DNA of 64,000 nucleotides from Micromussa lordhowensis (taxonomy: Eukaryota; Cnidaria; Anthozoa; Scleractinia; Lobophylliidae). The stretch spans positions 5,438,993-5,502,992 of the forward strand of contig OZ026603.1 of NCBI GenBank assembly GCA_964020085.1, read 5' to 3'. Every line of letters begins with the position of its first letter. Within the stretch, counting starts at the first letter, position 1. The notes below the pieces were generated by a model. That model worked only from the letters and a program-made list of their open reading frames with translations, ran no database searches and was not told the origin of the DNA. Both the position numbers and the translations under genes were made by a program. Below are positions 11,116-24,745 of this stretch, in pieces.

Positions 11116-14100
11116 TAGTTAGAACATGATGGCATTGGCGCCAGGGTGTTTTTTCTGGCCTTCTTTTTGCAGTAGTTTCCCCTTGACCCAACTTTGCAGA
11201 ATTTCAGAAAACGCGCGCTGGGGGTCTTCTTGGCAAATTTGACATAGCTCGGCTTCACGGGCACTTTAAGAGGCGCGGTTTGCAGCAAAATGTTCTGCTA
11301 GGTTGGCACTTCAAGGAAATTGTAGTTAGAACATGATGGCATTGGCGCCAGGGTGTTTTTTCTGGCCTTCTTTTTGCAGTAGTTTCCCCTGGTCCCAACT
11401 TTGCAGAATTTTAGAAAACGCGCGCTGGGGGTCCCCTTGGCAAATTTGTCATAGCTCAGCTTCACGGGCATTTTAAGAGGCGCGGTTTGCAGCAAAATGT
11501 TTTGCTAGGTTGGCACTTCAAGGAAATTTTAGTTAGAACATGTTGGCATTGGCGCCAGGGTGTTTTTTGTGGCCTTCTTTTTGCAGTAGTTTCCCCTGGT
11601 CCCAACTTTGCAGAATTTCAGAAAACGCGCGCTGGGGGTCCCCTTGGCAAATTTGACATAGCTCAGCTTCACGGGCACTTTAAGAGGCGCGATTTGCAGC
11701 AAAATGTTCTGCTAGGTGGGCACTTTAAGGAAATTCTAGTTAGAACATGATGGCATTGGCGCCAGGGTGTTTTTTCTGGCCTTCTTTTTGCACTAGTTTC
11801 CCCTGGTCCCAACTTTGCAGAATTTCAGAAAACGCGCGCTGGGGGTCCCCTTGGCAAATTTGAAATAGCTCGGCTTAACGGGCACTTTAAGAGGCGCGGT
11901 TTGCAGCAAAATGTTCTGCTAGGTTGGCACTTTAAGGAAATTTTAGTTACAACATGATGGCATTGGCGCCAGGGTGTTTTTTCTGGCCTTCTTTTTGCAG
12001 TAGTTTCCCCTGGTCCCAACTTTGCAGAATTTCAGAAAACGCGCGCTGGGGGTCCCCTTGGCAAATTTGACATAGCTCGGCTTCACGGGCACTTTAAGAG
12101 GCGCGGTTTGCAGCAAAATGTTCTGCTAGGTTGGCACTTCAAGGAAATCGTAGTTAGAACATGATGACATTGGCGCCAGGGTGTTTTTTCTGGCCTTCTT
12201 TTTGCAGTACTTTCCCCTGGTCCCAACTTTGCAGAATTTCAGAAAACGCGCGCTGGGGGTCCCCTTGACAAATTTGACATAGCTCGGCTTCACGGGCACT
12301 TTAAGAGGCGCGGTTTGCAGCAAAATGTTCTGCTAGGTTACACTTTAAGGAAATCCTAGTTAGAACATGATGGCATTGGCGTCAGGGTGTTTTTCCTGGC
12401 CTTCTTTTTGCAGTAGTTTCCCCTGGTCCCAACTTTGCAGAATTTCAGAAAACGCGCGCTGGGGGTCCCCTTGGCAAATTTGACATAGCTCGGCTTCACG
12501 GGCACTTTAAGAGGCGCGGTTTGCAGCAAAATGTTCTGCTAGGTTGGCACTTCAAGGAAATCATAGTTAGAACATGATGGCATTGGCGCCAGGGTGTTTT
12601 TTCTGGCCTTCTTTTTGCAGTAGTTTCCCCTGGTCCCAACTTTGCAGAATTTCAGAAAACGCGCGCTGGGGGTCCCCTTGGCAAATTTGACATAGCTCGG
12701 CTTCACGGGCACTTTAAGAGGCGCGGTTTGCAGCAAAATGTTCTGCTAGGTTGCAACTTTAAGGAAATTCTAGTTAGAACATGATGGCATTGGCGCCAGG
12801 GTGTTTTTTCTGGCCTTCTTTTTGCAGTAGTTTCCCCTGGTCCCAACTTTGCAGAATTTCAGAAAACGCGCGCTGGGGGTCCCCTTGGCAAATTTGACAT
12901 AGCTCGGCTTCACGGGCACTTTAAGAGGCGCGGTTTGCAGCAAAATGTTTTGCTAGGTAGACACTTCAAGGAAATCTTAGTTAGAACATGATGGCATTGG
13001 CGCCAGGGTGTTTTTTCTGGCCTTCTTTTTGCAGTAGTTTCCCCTGGTCCCAACTTTGCAGAATTTCAGAAAACGCGCGCTGGGGGTCCCCTTGGCAAAT
13101 TTGACATAGCTCGGCTTCACGGGCACTTTAAGAGGCGCGGTTTGCAGCAAAATGTTCTGCTAGGTTGGCACTTTAAGAAAATTATAGTTAAAACATGATG
13201 GCATTGGCGCCAGGGTGTTTTTTGTGGCCTTCTTTTTGCAGTAGTTTCCCCTGGTCCCAACTTTGCAGAATTTCAGAAAACGCGCGGTGGGGGTTCCCTT
13301 GGCAAATTTGACATAGCTCGGCTTCACGGGCACTTTAAGAGGCGCGGTTTGCAGCAAAATGTTCTGCTAGGTTGGCACTTCAAGAAAATCCTAGTTAAAA
13401 CATGATGGCATTGGCGCCAGGGTGTTTTTTCTGGCCTTCTTTTTGCAGTAGTTTCCCCTGGTCCCAACTTTGCAGAATTTCAGAAAACGCGCGCTGGGGG
13501 TCCCCTTGGCAAATTTGACATAGCTCGGCTTCACGGGCACTTTAAGAGGCGCGGTTTGCAGCAAAATGTTTTGCTAGGTTGGCACTTCAAGGAAATCCTA
13601 GTTAGAACATGATGGCATTGGCGCCAGGGTGTTTTTTCTGGCCTTCTTTTTGCAGTAGTTTGCCCTGGTCCCAACTTTGCAGAATTTCAGAAAACGCGCG
13701 CTGGGGGTCCCCTTGGCAAATTTGACATAGCTCGGCTTCACGGGCACTTTAAGAGGCGCGGTTTGCAGCAAAATGTTCTGCTAGGTTGGCACTTCAAAAA
13801 AATTCCAGTTAGAACATGATGGCATTGGCGCCAGGGTGTTTTTTCTGGCCTTCTTTTTGCAGTAGTTTCCCCTGGTCCCAACTTTGCAGAATTTTAGAAA
13901 ACGAGCGCTGGGGGTCCCCTTGGCAAATTTGACATAGCTCGGCTTCACGGGCACTTTAAGAGGCGCGGTTTGCAGCAAAATGTTCTCCTAAATTGGCACT
14001 TTAAGGAAATCTTAGTTAAAACATGATGGCATTGGCGCCAGGGTGTTTTTTCTGGCCTTCTTTTTGCAGTAGTTTCCCCTGGTCCCAACTTTGCAGAATT

Positions 14101-15370
14101 TCAGAAAACGCGCGCTGGGGGTCCCCTTGGCAAATTTGACATAGCTCGGCTTCACGGGCACTTTAAGAGGCGCGGTTTGCAGCAAAATCTTTTGCTAGGT
14201 TGGCACTTCAAGGAAATATTAGTTAGAACATGATGGCATTGGCGCCAGGGTGTTTTTTCTGGCCTTCTTTTTGCAGTAGTTTCCCCTGGTCCCAACTTTG
14301 CAGAATTTCAGAAAACGCGCGCTGGGGGTCCCCTTGGCAAATTTGACATAGCTCGGCTTCACGGGCACTTTAAGAGGCGCGGTTTGCAGCAAAATGTTCT
14401 GCTAGGTTGGCACTTCAAGGAAATCGTAGTTAAAACATGATGGCATTGGCGCCAGGGTGATTTTTCTGTCCTTTTTTTTGCAGTAGTTTCCCCTGGTCCC
14501 AACTTTGCAGAATTTCAGAAAACGCGCGCTGGGGGTCCCCTTGGCAAATTTGACATAGCTCGGCTTAACGGGCACTTTAAGAGGCGCGGTTTGCAGCAAA
14601 ATGTTCTGCTAGGTTTGCACTTTAAGGAAATCCTAGTTAGAACATGATGGCATTGGCGCCAGGGTGTTTTTTCTGGCCTTCTTTTTGCAGTAGTTTCCCC
14701 TTGACCCAACTTTGCAGAATTTCAGAAAACGCGCGCTGGGGGTCTTCTCGGCAAATTTGACATAGCTCGGCTTCACGGGCACTTTAAGAGGCGCGGTTTG
14801 CAGCAAAATGTTCTGCTAGGTTGGCACTTCAAGGAAATCGTAGTTAGAACATGATGGCATTGGCGCCAGGGTGTTTTTTCTGGCCTTCTTTTTGCAGTAG
14901 TTTCCCCTGGTCCCAACTTTGCAGAATTTTAGAAAACGCGCGCTGGGGGTCCCCTTGGCAAATTTGTCATAGCTCAGCTTCACGGGCATTTTAAGAGGCG
15001 CGGTTTGCAGCAAAATGTTTTGCTAGGTTGGCACTTCAAGGAAATTCTAGTTAGAACATGTTGGCATTGGCGCCAGGGTGTTTTTTGTGCCCTTCTTTTT
15101 GCAGTAGTTTCCCCTGGTCCCAACTTTGCAGAATTTCAGAAAACGCGCGCTGGGGGTCCCCTTGGCAAATTTGACATAGCTCAGCTTCACGGGCACTTTA
15201 AGAGGCGCGGTTTGCAGCAAAATGTTCTGCTAGGTTGGCACTTTAAGGAAATTCTAGTTAGAACATGATGGCATTGGCGCCAGGGTGTTTTTTCTGGCCT
15301 TCTTTTTGCACTAGTTTCCCCTGGTCCCAACTTTGCAGAATTTCAGAAAACGCGCGCTGGGGGTCCCCTT
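10405..15370. repeat. 24-monomer higher-order unit B1 (4966 bp)
   Basis: Matches 15371-20336 at an offset of 4966 bp (24 x 207 - 2). The same ordered string of variant monomers occurs in both, including the short GGTTTGCATTTAAGG copy, the GGTTACACTTT copy, the GGTAGACACTTC copy (near 12957), the GCGGTGGGGGTTCCC copy (near 13284), the TTCAAAAAAATTCCAG copy with AAACGAGCG (near 13795-13905), TTCTCCTAAATTGG (near 13983) and GTGATTTTTCTGTCC (near 14457). By eye I saw only about ten substitutions between the copies. Confidence 0.9.
11116..12323. repeat. 7-monomer unit, copy 2 (partial, about 1.2 kb)
   Basis: Carries the same ordered markers as 9668-10875. Identity ends near 12338, where GGTTACACTTT replaces the GGTTGGCACTTC of copy 1. 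It has GATTTGCAGC near 11691, where copy 1 has GGTTTGCAGC. The array continues into the rest of the 24-monomer unit. Confidence 0.8.
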
Positions 15371-18300
15371 GGCAAATTTGAAATAGCTCGGCTTAACGGG
15401 CACTTTAAGAGGCGCGGTTTGCAGCAAAATGTTCTGCTAGGTTGGCACTTTAAGGAAATTCTAGCTACAACATGATGGCATTGGCGCCAGGGTGTTTTTT
15501 CTGGCCTTCTTTTTGCAGTAGTTTCCCCTGGTCCCAACTTTGCAGAATTTCAGAAAATGCGCGCTGGGGGTCCCCTTGGCAAATTTGACATAGCTCGGCT
15601 TCACGGGCACTTTAAGAGGCGCGGTTTGCAGCAAAATGTTCTGCTAGGTTCGCACTTCAAGGAAATCGTAGTTAGAACATGATGACATTGGCGCCAGGGT
15701 GTTTTTTCTGGCCTTCTTTTTGCAGTACTTTCCCCTGGTCCCAACTTTGCAGAATTTCAGAAAACGCGCGCTGGGGGTCCCCTTGACAAATTTGACATAG
15801 CTCGGCTTCACGGGCACTTTAAGAGGCGCGGTTTGCAGCAAAATGTTCTGCTAGGTTGGCACTTCAAGGAAATCCTAGTTAGAACATGATGGCATTGGCG
15901 TCAGGGTGTTTTTCCTAGCCTTCTTTTTGCAGTAGTTTCCCCTGGTCCCAACTTTGCAGAATTTCAGAAAACGCGCGCTGGGGGTCCCCTTGGCAAATTT
16001 GACATAGCTCGGCTTCACGGGCACTTTAAGAGGCGCGGTTTGCAGCAAAATGTTCTGCTAGGTTTGCATTTAAGGAAATCCTAGTTAGAACATGATGGCA
16101 TTGGCGCCAGGGTGTTTTTTCTGGCCTTCTTTTTGCAGTAGTTTCCCCTTGACCCAACTTTGCAGAATTTCAGAAAACGCGCGCTGGGGGTCTTCTTGGC
16201 AAATTTGACATAGCTCGGCTTCACGGGCACTTTAAGAGGCGCGGTTTGCAGCAAAATGTTCTGCTAGGTTGGCACTTCAAGGAAATTGTAGTTAGAACAT
16301 GATGGCATTGGCGCCAGGGTGTTTTTTCTGGCCTTCTTTTTGCAGTAGTTTCCCCTGGTCCCAACTTTGCAGAATTTTAGAAAACGCGCGCTGGGGGTCC
16401 CCTTGGCAAATTTGTCATAGCTCAGCTTCACGGGCATTTTAAGAGGCGCGGTTTGCAGCAAAATGTTTTGCTAGGTTGGCACTTCAAGGAAATTTTAGTT
16501 AGAACATGTTGGCATTGGCGCCAGGGTGTTTTTTGTGGCCTTCTTTTTGCAGTAGTTTCCCCTGGTCCCAACTTTGCAGAATTTCAGAAAACGCGCGCTG
16601 GGGGTCCCCTTGGCAAATTTGACATAGCTCAGCTTCACGGGCACTTTAAGAGGCGCGATTTGCAGCAAAATGTTCTGCTAGGTGGGCACTTTAAGGAAAT
16701 TCTAGTTAGAACATGATGGCATTGGCGCCAGGGTGTTTTTTCTGGCCTTCTTTTTGCACTAGTTTCCCCTGGTCCCAACTTTGCAGAATTTCAGAAAACG
16801 CGCGCTGGGGGTCCCCTTGGCAAATTTGAAATAGCTCGGCTTAACGGGCACTTTAAGAGGCGCGGTTTGCAGCAAAATGTTCTGCTAGGTTGGCACTTTA
16901 AGGAAATTTTAGTTACAACATGATGGCATTGGCGCCAGGGTGTTTTTTCTGGCCTTCTTTTTGCAGTAGTTTCCCCTGGTCCCAACTTTGCAGAATTTCA
17001 GAAAACGCGCGCTGGGGGTCCCCTTGGCAAATTTGACATAGCTCGGCTTCACGGGCACTTTAAGAGGCGCGGTTTGCAGCAAAATGTTCTGCTAGGTTGG
17101 CACTTCAAGGAAATCGTAGTTAGAACATGATGACATTGGCGCCAGGGTGTTTTTTCTGGCCTTCTTTTTGCAGTACTTTCCCCTGGTCCCAACTTTGCAG
17201 AATTTCAGAAAACGCGCGCTGGGGGTCCCCTTGACAAATTTGACATAGCTCGGCTTCACGGGCACTTTAAGAGGCGCGGTTTGCAGCAAAATGTTCTGCT
17301 AGGTTACACTTTAAGGAAATCCTAGTTAGAACATGATGGCATTGGCGTCAGGGTGTTTTTCCTGGCCTTCTTTTTGCAGTAGTTTCCCCTGGTCCCAACT
17401 TTGCAGAATTTCAGAAAACGCGCGCTGGGGGTCCCCTTGGCAAATTTGACATAGCTCGGCTTCACGGGCACTTTAAGAGGCGCGGTTTGCAGCAAAATGT
17501 TCTGCTAGGTTGGCACTTCAAGGAAATCATAGTTAGAACATGATGGCATTGGCGCCAGGGTGTTTTTTCTGGCCTTCTTTTTGCAGTAGTTTCCCCTGGT
17601 CCCAACTTTGCAGAATTTCAGAAAACGCGCGCTGGGGGTCCCCTTGGCAAATTTGACATAGCTCGGCTTCACGGGCACTTTAAGAGGCGCGGTTTGCAGC
17701 AAAATGTTCTGCTAGGTTGCAACTTTAAGGAAATTCTAGTTAGAACATGATGGCATTGGCGCCAGGGTGTTTTTTCTGGCCTTCTTTTTGCAGTAGTTTC
17801 CCCTGGTCCCAACTTTGCAGAATTTCAGAAAACGCGCGCTGGGGGTCCCCTTGGCAAATTTGACATAGCTCGGCTTCACGGGCACTTTAAGAGGCGCGGT
17901 TTGCAGCAAAATGTTTTGCTAGGTAGACACTTCAAGGAAATCTTAGTTAGAACATGATGGCATTGGCGCCAGGGTGTTTTTTCTGGCCTTCTTTTTGCAG
18001 TAGTTTCCCCTGGTCCCAACTTTGCAGAATTTCAGAAAACGCGCGCTGGGGGTCCCCTTGGCAAATTTGACATAGCTCGGCTTCACGGGCACTTTAAGAG
18101 GCGCGGTTTGCAGCAAAATGTTCTGCTAGGTTGGCACTTTACGAAAATTATAGTTAAAACATGATGGCATTGGCGCCAGGGTGTTTTTTGTGGCCTTCTT
18201 TTTGCAGTAGTTTCCCCTTGTCCCAACTTTGCAGAATTTCAGAAAACGCGCGGTGGGGGTTCCCTTGGCAAATTTGACATAGCTCGGCTTCACGGGCACT

Positions 18301-20336
18301 TTAAGAGGCGCGGTTTGCAGCAAAATGTTCTGCTAGGTTGGCACTTCAAGAAAATCCTAGTTAAAACATGATGGCATTGGCGCCAGGGTGTTTTTTCTGG
18401 CCTTCTTTTTGCAGTAGTTTCCCCTGGTCCCAACTTTGCAGAATTTCAGAAAACGCGCGCTGGGGGTCCCCTTGGCAAATTTGACATAGCTCGGCTTCAC
18501 GGGCACTTTAAGAGGCGCGGTTTGCAGCAAAATGTTTTGCTAGGTTGGCACTTCAAGGAAATCCTAGTTAGAACATGATGGCATTGGCGCCAGGGTGTTT
18601 TTTCTGGCCTTCTTTTTGCAGTAGTTTGCCCTGGTCCCAACTTTGCAGAATTTCAGAAAACGCGCGCTGGGGGTCCCCTTGGCAAATTTGACATAGCTCG
18701 GCTTCACGGGCACTTTAAGAGGCGCGGTTTGCAGCAAAATGTTCTGCTAGGCTGGCACTTCAAAAAAATTCCAGTTAGAACATGATGGCATTGGCGCCAG
18801 GGTGTTTTTTCTGGCCTTCTTTTTGCAGTAGTTTCCCCTGGTCCCAACTTTGCAGAATTTTAGAAAACGAGCGCTGGGGAACCCCTTGGCAAATTTGACA
18901 TAGCTCGGCTTCACGGGCACTTTAAGAGGCGCGGTTTGCAGCAAAATGTTCTCCTAAATTGGCACTTTAAGGAAATCTTAGTTAAAACATGATGGCATTG
19001 GCGCCAGGGTGTTTTTTCTGGCCTTCTTTTTGCAGTAGTTTCCCCTGGTCCCAACTTTGCAGAATTTCAGAAAACGCGCGCTGGGGGTCCCCTTGGCAAA
19101 TTTGACATAGCTCGGCTTCACGGGCACTTTAAGAGGCGCGGTTTGCAGCAAAATCTTTTGCTAGGTTGGCACTTCAAGGAAATATTAGTTAGAACATGAT
19201 GGCATTGGCGCCAGGGTGTTTTTTCTGGCCTTCTTTTTGCAGTAGTTTCCCCTGGTCCCAACTTTGCAGAATTTCAGAAAACGCGCGCTGGGGGTCCCCT
19301 TGGCAAATTTGACATAGCTCGGCTTCACGGGCACTTTAAGAGGCGCGGTTTGCAGCAAAATGTTCTGCTAGGTTGGCACTTCAAGGAAATCGTAGTTAGA
19401 ACATGATGGCATTGGCGCCAGGGTGATTTTTCTGTCCTTTTTTTTGCAGTAGTTTCCCCTGGTCCCAACTTTGCAGAATTTCAGAAAACGCGCGCTGGGG
19501 GTCCCCTTGGCAAATTTGACATAGCTCGGCTTAACGGGCACTTTAAGAGGCGCGGTTTCCAGCAAAATGTTCTGCTAGGTTTGCACTTTAAGGAAATCCT
19601 AGTTAGAACATGATGGCATTGGCGCCAGGGTGTTTTTTCTGGCCTTCTTTTTGCAGTAGTTTCCCCTTGACCCAACTTTGCAGAATTTCAGAAAACGCGC
19701 GCTGGGGGTCTTCTCGGCAAATTTGACATAGCTCGGCTTCACGGGCACTTTAAGAGGCGCGGTTTGCAGCAAAATGTTCTGCTAGGTTGGCACTTAAAGG
19801 AAATCGTAGTTAGAACATGATGGCATTGGCGCCAGGGTGTTTTTTCTGGCCTTCTTTTTGCAGTAGTTTCCCCTGGTCCCAACTTTGCAGAATTTTAGAA
19901 AACGCGCGCTGGGGGTCCCCTTGGCAAATTTGTCATAGCTCAGCTTCACGGGCATTTTAAGAGGCGCGGTTTGCAGCAAAATGTTTTGCTAGGTTGGCAC
20001 TTCAAGGAAATTCTAGTTAGAACATGTTGGTATTGGCGCCAGGGTGTTTTTTGTGCCCTTCTTTTTGCAGTAGTTTCCCCTGGTCCCAACTTTGCAGAAT
20101 TTCAGAAAACGCGCGCTGGGGGTCCCCTTGGCAAATTTGACATAGCTCAGCTTCACGGGCACTTTAAGAGGCGCGGTTTGCAGCAAAATGTTCTGCTAGG
20201 TTGGCACTTTAAGGAAATTCTAGTTAGAACATGATGGCATTGGCGCCAGGGTGTTTTTTCTGGCCTTCTTTTTGCACTAGTTTCCCCTGGTCCCAACTTT
20301 GCAGAATTTCAGAAAACGCGCGCTGGGGGTCCCCTT
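15371..20336. repeat. 24-monomer higher-order unit B2 (4966 bp)
   Basis: Direct tandem copy of B1. Differences seen by eye include TTTACGAAAATT (near 18138; TTTAAG in B1), CCCCTTGTCC (near 18215), GGGGAACCCC (near 18878; GGGGGTCCCC in B1), AGGCTGGC (near 18750) and GGTTTCCAGC (near 19557; GGTTTGCAGC in B1). The last variant is repeated in the 14-mer copy C2, so C was copied from B2 rather than B1. Confidence 0.9.
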
Positions 20337-21847
20337 GGCAAATTTGACATAGCTCGGCTTAACGGGCACTTTAAGAGGCGCGGTTTGCAGCAAAATGTTC
20401 TGCTAGGTTCGCACTTCAAGGAAATCGTAGTTACAACATGATGACATTGGCGCGAGGGTGTTTTTTCTGGCCTTCTTTTTGCAGTACTTTCCCCTGGTCC
20501 CAACTTTGCAGAATTTCAGAAAACGCGCGCTGGGGGTCCCCTTGACAAATTTGACATAGCTTGGCTTCACGGGCACTTTAAGAGGCGCGGTTTGCAGCAA
20601 AATGTTCTGCTAGGTTGGCACTTCAAGGAAATCCTAGTTAGAACATGATGGCATTGGCGCCAGGGTGTTTTTCCTGGCCTTCTTTTTGCAGTAGTTTCCC
20701 CTGGTCCCAACTTTGCAGAATTTCAGAAAACGCGCGCTGGGGGTCCCCTTGGCAAATTTAACATAGCTCGGCTTCACGGGCACTTTAAGAGGCGCGGTTT
20801 GCAGCAAAATGTTCTGCTAGGTTGGCACTTCAAGGAAATCATAGTTAGAACATGATGGCATTGGCGCCAGGGTGTTTTTTCTGGCCTTCTTTTTGCAGTA
20901 GTTTCCCCTGGTCCCAAGTTTGCAGAATTTCAGAAAACGCGCGCTGGGGGTCCCCTTGGCAAATTTGACATAGCTCGGCTTCACGGGCACTTTAAGAGGC
21001 GCGGTTTGCAGCAAAATGTTCTGCTAGGTTGCAACTTTAAGGAAATCCTAGTTAGAACATGATGGCATTGGCGCCAGGGTGTTTTTTCTGGCCTTCTTTT
21101 TGCAGTAGTTTCCCCTGGTCCCAACTTTGCAGAATTTCAGAAAACGCGCGCTGGGGGTCCCCTTGGCAAATTTGACATAGCTCGGCTTCACGGGCACTTT
21201 AAGAGGCGCGGTTTGCAGCAAAATGTTCTGCTAGGTTGGCACTTCAAGGAAATTCTAGTTAGAACATGATGGCATTGGCGCCAGGGTGTTTGTTGTGGCC
21301 TTCTTTTTGCAGTAGTTTCCCCTGGTCCCAACTTTGCAGAATTTCAGAAAACGCGCGGTGGGGGTTCCCTTGGCAAATTTGACATAGCTCGGCTTCACGG
21401 GCACTTTAAGAGGCGCGGTTTGCAGCAAAATGTTCTGCTAGGTTGGCACTTGAAGAAAATGCTAGTTAAAACATGATGGCATTGGCGCCAGGGTGTTTTT
21501 TCTGGCCTTCTTTTTGCAGTAGTTTCCCCTGGTCCCAACTTTGCAGAATTTCAGAAAACGCGCGCTGGGGGTCCCCTTGGCAAATTTGACATAGCTCGGC
21601 TTCACGGGCACTTTAAGAGGCGCGGTTTGCAGCAAAATGTTCTGCTAGGTTGGCACTTTAAGGAAATCCTAGTTAGAACATGATGGCATTGGCGCCAGGG
21701 TGTTTTTTCTGGCCTTCTTTTTGCAGTAGTTTGCCCTGGTCCCAACTTTGCAGAATTTCAGAAAACGCGCGCTGGGGGTCCCCTTGGCAAATTTGACATA
21801 GCTCGGCTTCACGGGCACTTTAAGAGGCGCGGTTTGCAGCAAAATGT
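18950..21847. repeat. 14-monomer higher-order unit C1 (2898 bp)
   Basis: Matches 21848-24745 at an offset of exactly 14 x 207 bp. It starts at the TTCTCCTAAATTGG landmark and overlaps the end of B2. Shared markers are GTGATTTTTCTGTCC, GGTTTCCAGC, TTCTCGGCAAATTTG, GTGCCCTTC, GGCGCGAGGG (near 20451), AAATTTAACATAG, CCCAAGTTTGCAG, GGTTGCAACTTT, GTGTTTGTTGTGG (near 21287) and TTGAAGAAAATGC. Confidence 0.9.
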
Positions 21848-24745
21848 TCTCCTAAATTGGCACTTTAAGGAAATCTTAGTTAAAACATGATGGCATTGGC
21901 GCCAGGGTGTTTTTTCTGGCCTTCTTTTTGCAGTAGTTTCCCCTGGTCCCAACTTTGCAGAATTTCAGAAAACGCGCGCTGGGGGTCCCCTTGGCAAATT
22001 TGACATAGCTCGGCTTCACGGGCACTTTAAGAGGCGCGGTTTGCAGCAAAATCTTTTGCTAGGTTGGCACTTCAAGGAAATATTAGTTAGAACATGATGG
22101 CATTGGCGCCAGGGTGTTTTTTCTGGCCTTCTTTTTGCAGTAGTTTCCCCTGGTCCCAACTTTGCAGAATTTCAGAAAACGCGCGCTGGGGGTCCCCTTG
22201 GCAAATTTGACATAGCTCGGCTTCACGGGCACTTTAAGAGGCGCGGTTTGCAGCAAAATGTTCTGCTAGGTTGGCACTTCAAGGAAATCGTAGTTAGAAC
22301 ATGATGGCATTGGCGCCAGGGTGATTTTTCTGTCCTTTTTTTTGCAGTAGTTTCCCCTGGTCCCAACTTTGCAGAATTTCAGAAAACGCGCGCTGGGGGT
22401 CCCCTTGGCAAATTTGACATAGCTCGGCTTAACGGGCACTTTAAGAGGCGCGGTTTCCAGCAAAATGTTCTGCTAGGTTTGCACTTTAAGGAAATACTAG
22501 TTAGAACATGATGGCATTGGCGCCAGGGTGTTTTTTCTGGCCTTCTTTTTGCAGTAGTTTCCCCTTGACCCAACTTTGCAGAATTTCAGAAAACGCGCGC
22601 TGGGGGTCTTCTCGGCAAATTTGACATAGCTCGGCTTCACGGGCACTTTAAGAGGCGCGGTTTGCAGCAAAATGTTCTGCTAGGTTGGCACTTCAAGGAA
22701 ATCGTAGTTAGAACATGATGGCATTGGCGCCAGGGTGTTTTTTCTGGCCTTCTTTTTGCAGTAGTTTCCCCTGGTCCCAACTTTGCAGAATTTTAGAAAA
22801 CGCGCGCTGGGGGTCCCCTTGGCAAATTTGTCATAGCTCAGCTTCACGGGCATTTTAAGAGGCGCGGTTTGCAGCAAAATGTTTTGCTAGGTTGGCACTT
22901 CAAGGAAATTCTAGTTAGAACATGTTGGCATTGGCGCCAGGGTGTTTTTTGTGCCCTTCTTTTTGCAGTAGTTTCCCCTGGTCCCAACTTTGCAGAATTT
23001 CAGAAAACGCGCGCTGGGGGTCCCCTTGGCAAATTTGACATAGCTCAGCTTCACGGGCACTTTAAGAGGCGCGGTTTGCAGCAAAATGTTCTGCTAGGTT
23101 GGCACTTTAAGGAAATTCTAGTTAGAACATGATGGCATTGGCGCCAGGGTGTTTTTTCTGGCCTTCTTTTTGCACTAGTTTCCCCTGGTCCCAACTTTGC
23201 AGAATTTCAGAAAACGCGCGCTGGGGGTCCCCTTGGCAAATTTGACATAGCTCGGCTTAACGGGCACTTTAAGAGGCGCGGTTTGCAGCAAAATGTTCTG
23301 CTAGGTTCGCACTTCAAGGAAATCGTAGTTACAACATGATGACATTGGCGCGAGGGTGTTTTTTCTGGCCTTCTTTTTGCAGTACTTTCCCCTGGTCCCA
23401 ACTTTGCAGAATTTCAGAAAACGCGCGCTGGGGGTCCCCTTGACAAATTTGACATAGCTTGGCTTCACGGGCACTTTAAGAGGCGCGGTTTGCAGCAAAA
23501 TGTTCTGCTAGGTTGGCACTTCAAGGAAATCCTAGTTAGAACATGATGGCATTGGCGCCAGGGTGTTTTTCCTGGCCTTCTTTTTGCAGTAGTTTCCCCT
23601 GGTCCCAACTTTGCAGAATTTCAGAAAACGCGCGCTGGGGGTCCCCTTGGCAAATTTAACATAGCTCGGCTTCACGGGCACTTTAAGAGGCGCGGTTTGC
23701 AGCAAAATGTTCTGCTAGGTTGGCACTTCAAGGAAATCATAGTTAGAACATGATGGCATTGGCGCCAGGGTGTTTTTTCTGGCCTTCTTTTTGCAGTAGT
23801 TTCCCCTGGTCCCAAGTTTGCAGAATTTCAGAAAACGCGCGCTGGGGGTCCCCTTGGCAAATTTGACATAGCTCGGCTTCACGGGCACTTTAAGAGGCGC
23901 GGTTTGCAGCAAAATGTTCTGCTAGGTTGCAACTTTAAGGAAATCCTAGTTAGAACATGATGGCATTGGCGCCAGGGTGTTTTTTCTGGCCTTCTTTTTG
24001 CAGTAGTTTCCCCTGGTCCCAACTTTGCAGAATTTCAGAAAACGCGCGCTGGGGGTCCCCTTGGCAAATTTGACATAGCTCGGCTTCACGGGCACTTTAA
24101 GAGGCGCGGTTTGCAGCAAAATGTTCTGCTAGGTTGGCACTTCAAGGAAATTCTAGTTAGAACATGATGGCATTGGCGCCAGGGTGTTTGTTGTGGCCTT
24201 CTTTTTGCAGTAGTTTCCCCTGGTCCCAACTTTGCAGAATTTCAGAAAACGCGCGGTGGGGGTTCCCTTGGCAAATTTGACATAGCTCGGCTTCACGGGC
24301 ACTTTAAGAGGCGCGGTTTGCAGCAAAATGTTCTGCTAGGTTGGCACTTGAAGAAAATGCTAGTTAAAACATGATGGCATTGGCGCCAGGGTGTTTTTTC
24401 TGGCCTTCTTTTTGCAGTAGTTTCCCCTGGTCCCAACTTTGCAGAATTTCAGAAAACGCGCGCTGGGGGTCCCCTTGGCAAATTTGACATAGCTCGGCTT
24501 CACGGGCACTTTAAGAGGCGCGGTTTGCAGCAAAATGTTCTGCTAGGCTGGCACTTTAAGGAAATCCTAGTTAGAACATGATGGCATTGGCGCCAGGGTG
24601 TTTTTTCTGGCCTTCTTTTTGCAGTAGTTTGCCCTGGTCCCAACTTTGCAGAATTTCAGAAAACGCGCGCTGGGGGTCCCCTTGGCAAATTTGACATAGC
24701 TCGGCTTCACGGGCACTTTAAGAGGCGCGGTTTGCAGCAAAATGT
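21848..24745. repeat. 14-monomer higher-order unit C2 (2898 bp)
   Basis: Direct tandem copy of C1 with the same variant order. Visible differences are few, for example GGAAATACTAG near 22491 (CCTAG in C1), CACTTCAAGG near 22690 (CTTAAAGG in C1 near 19795) and CTAGGCTGGC near 24544. Identity ends near 24740, where C1 has the TTCTCCTAAATTGG start of the next copy. Confidence 0.9.
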
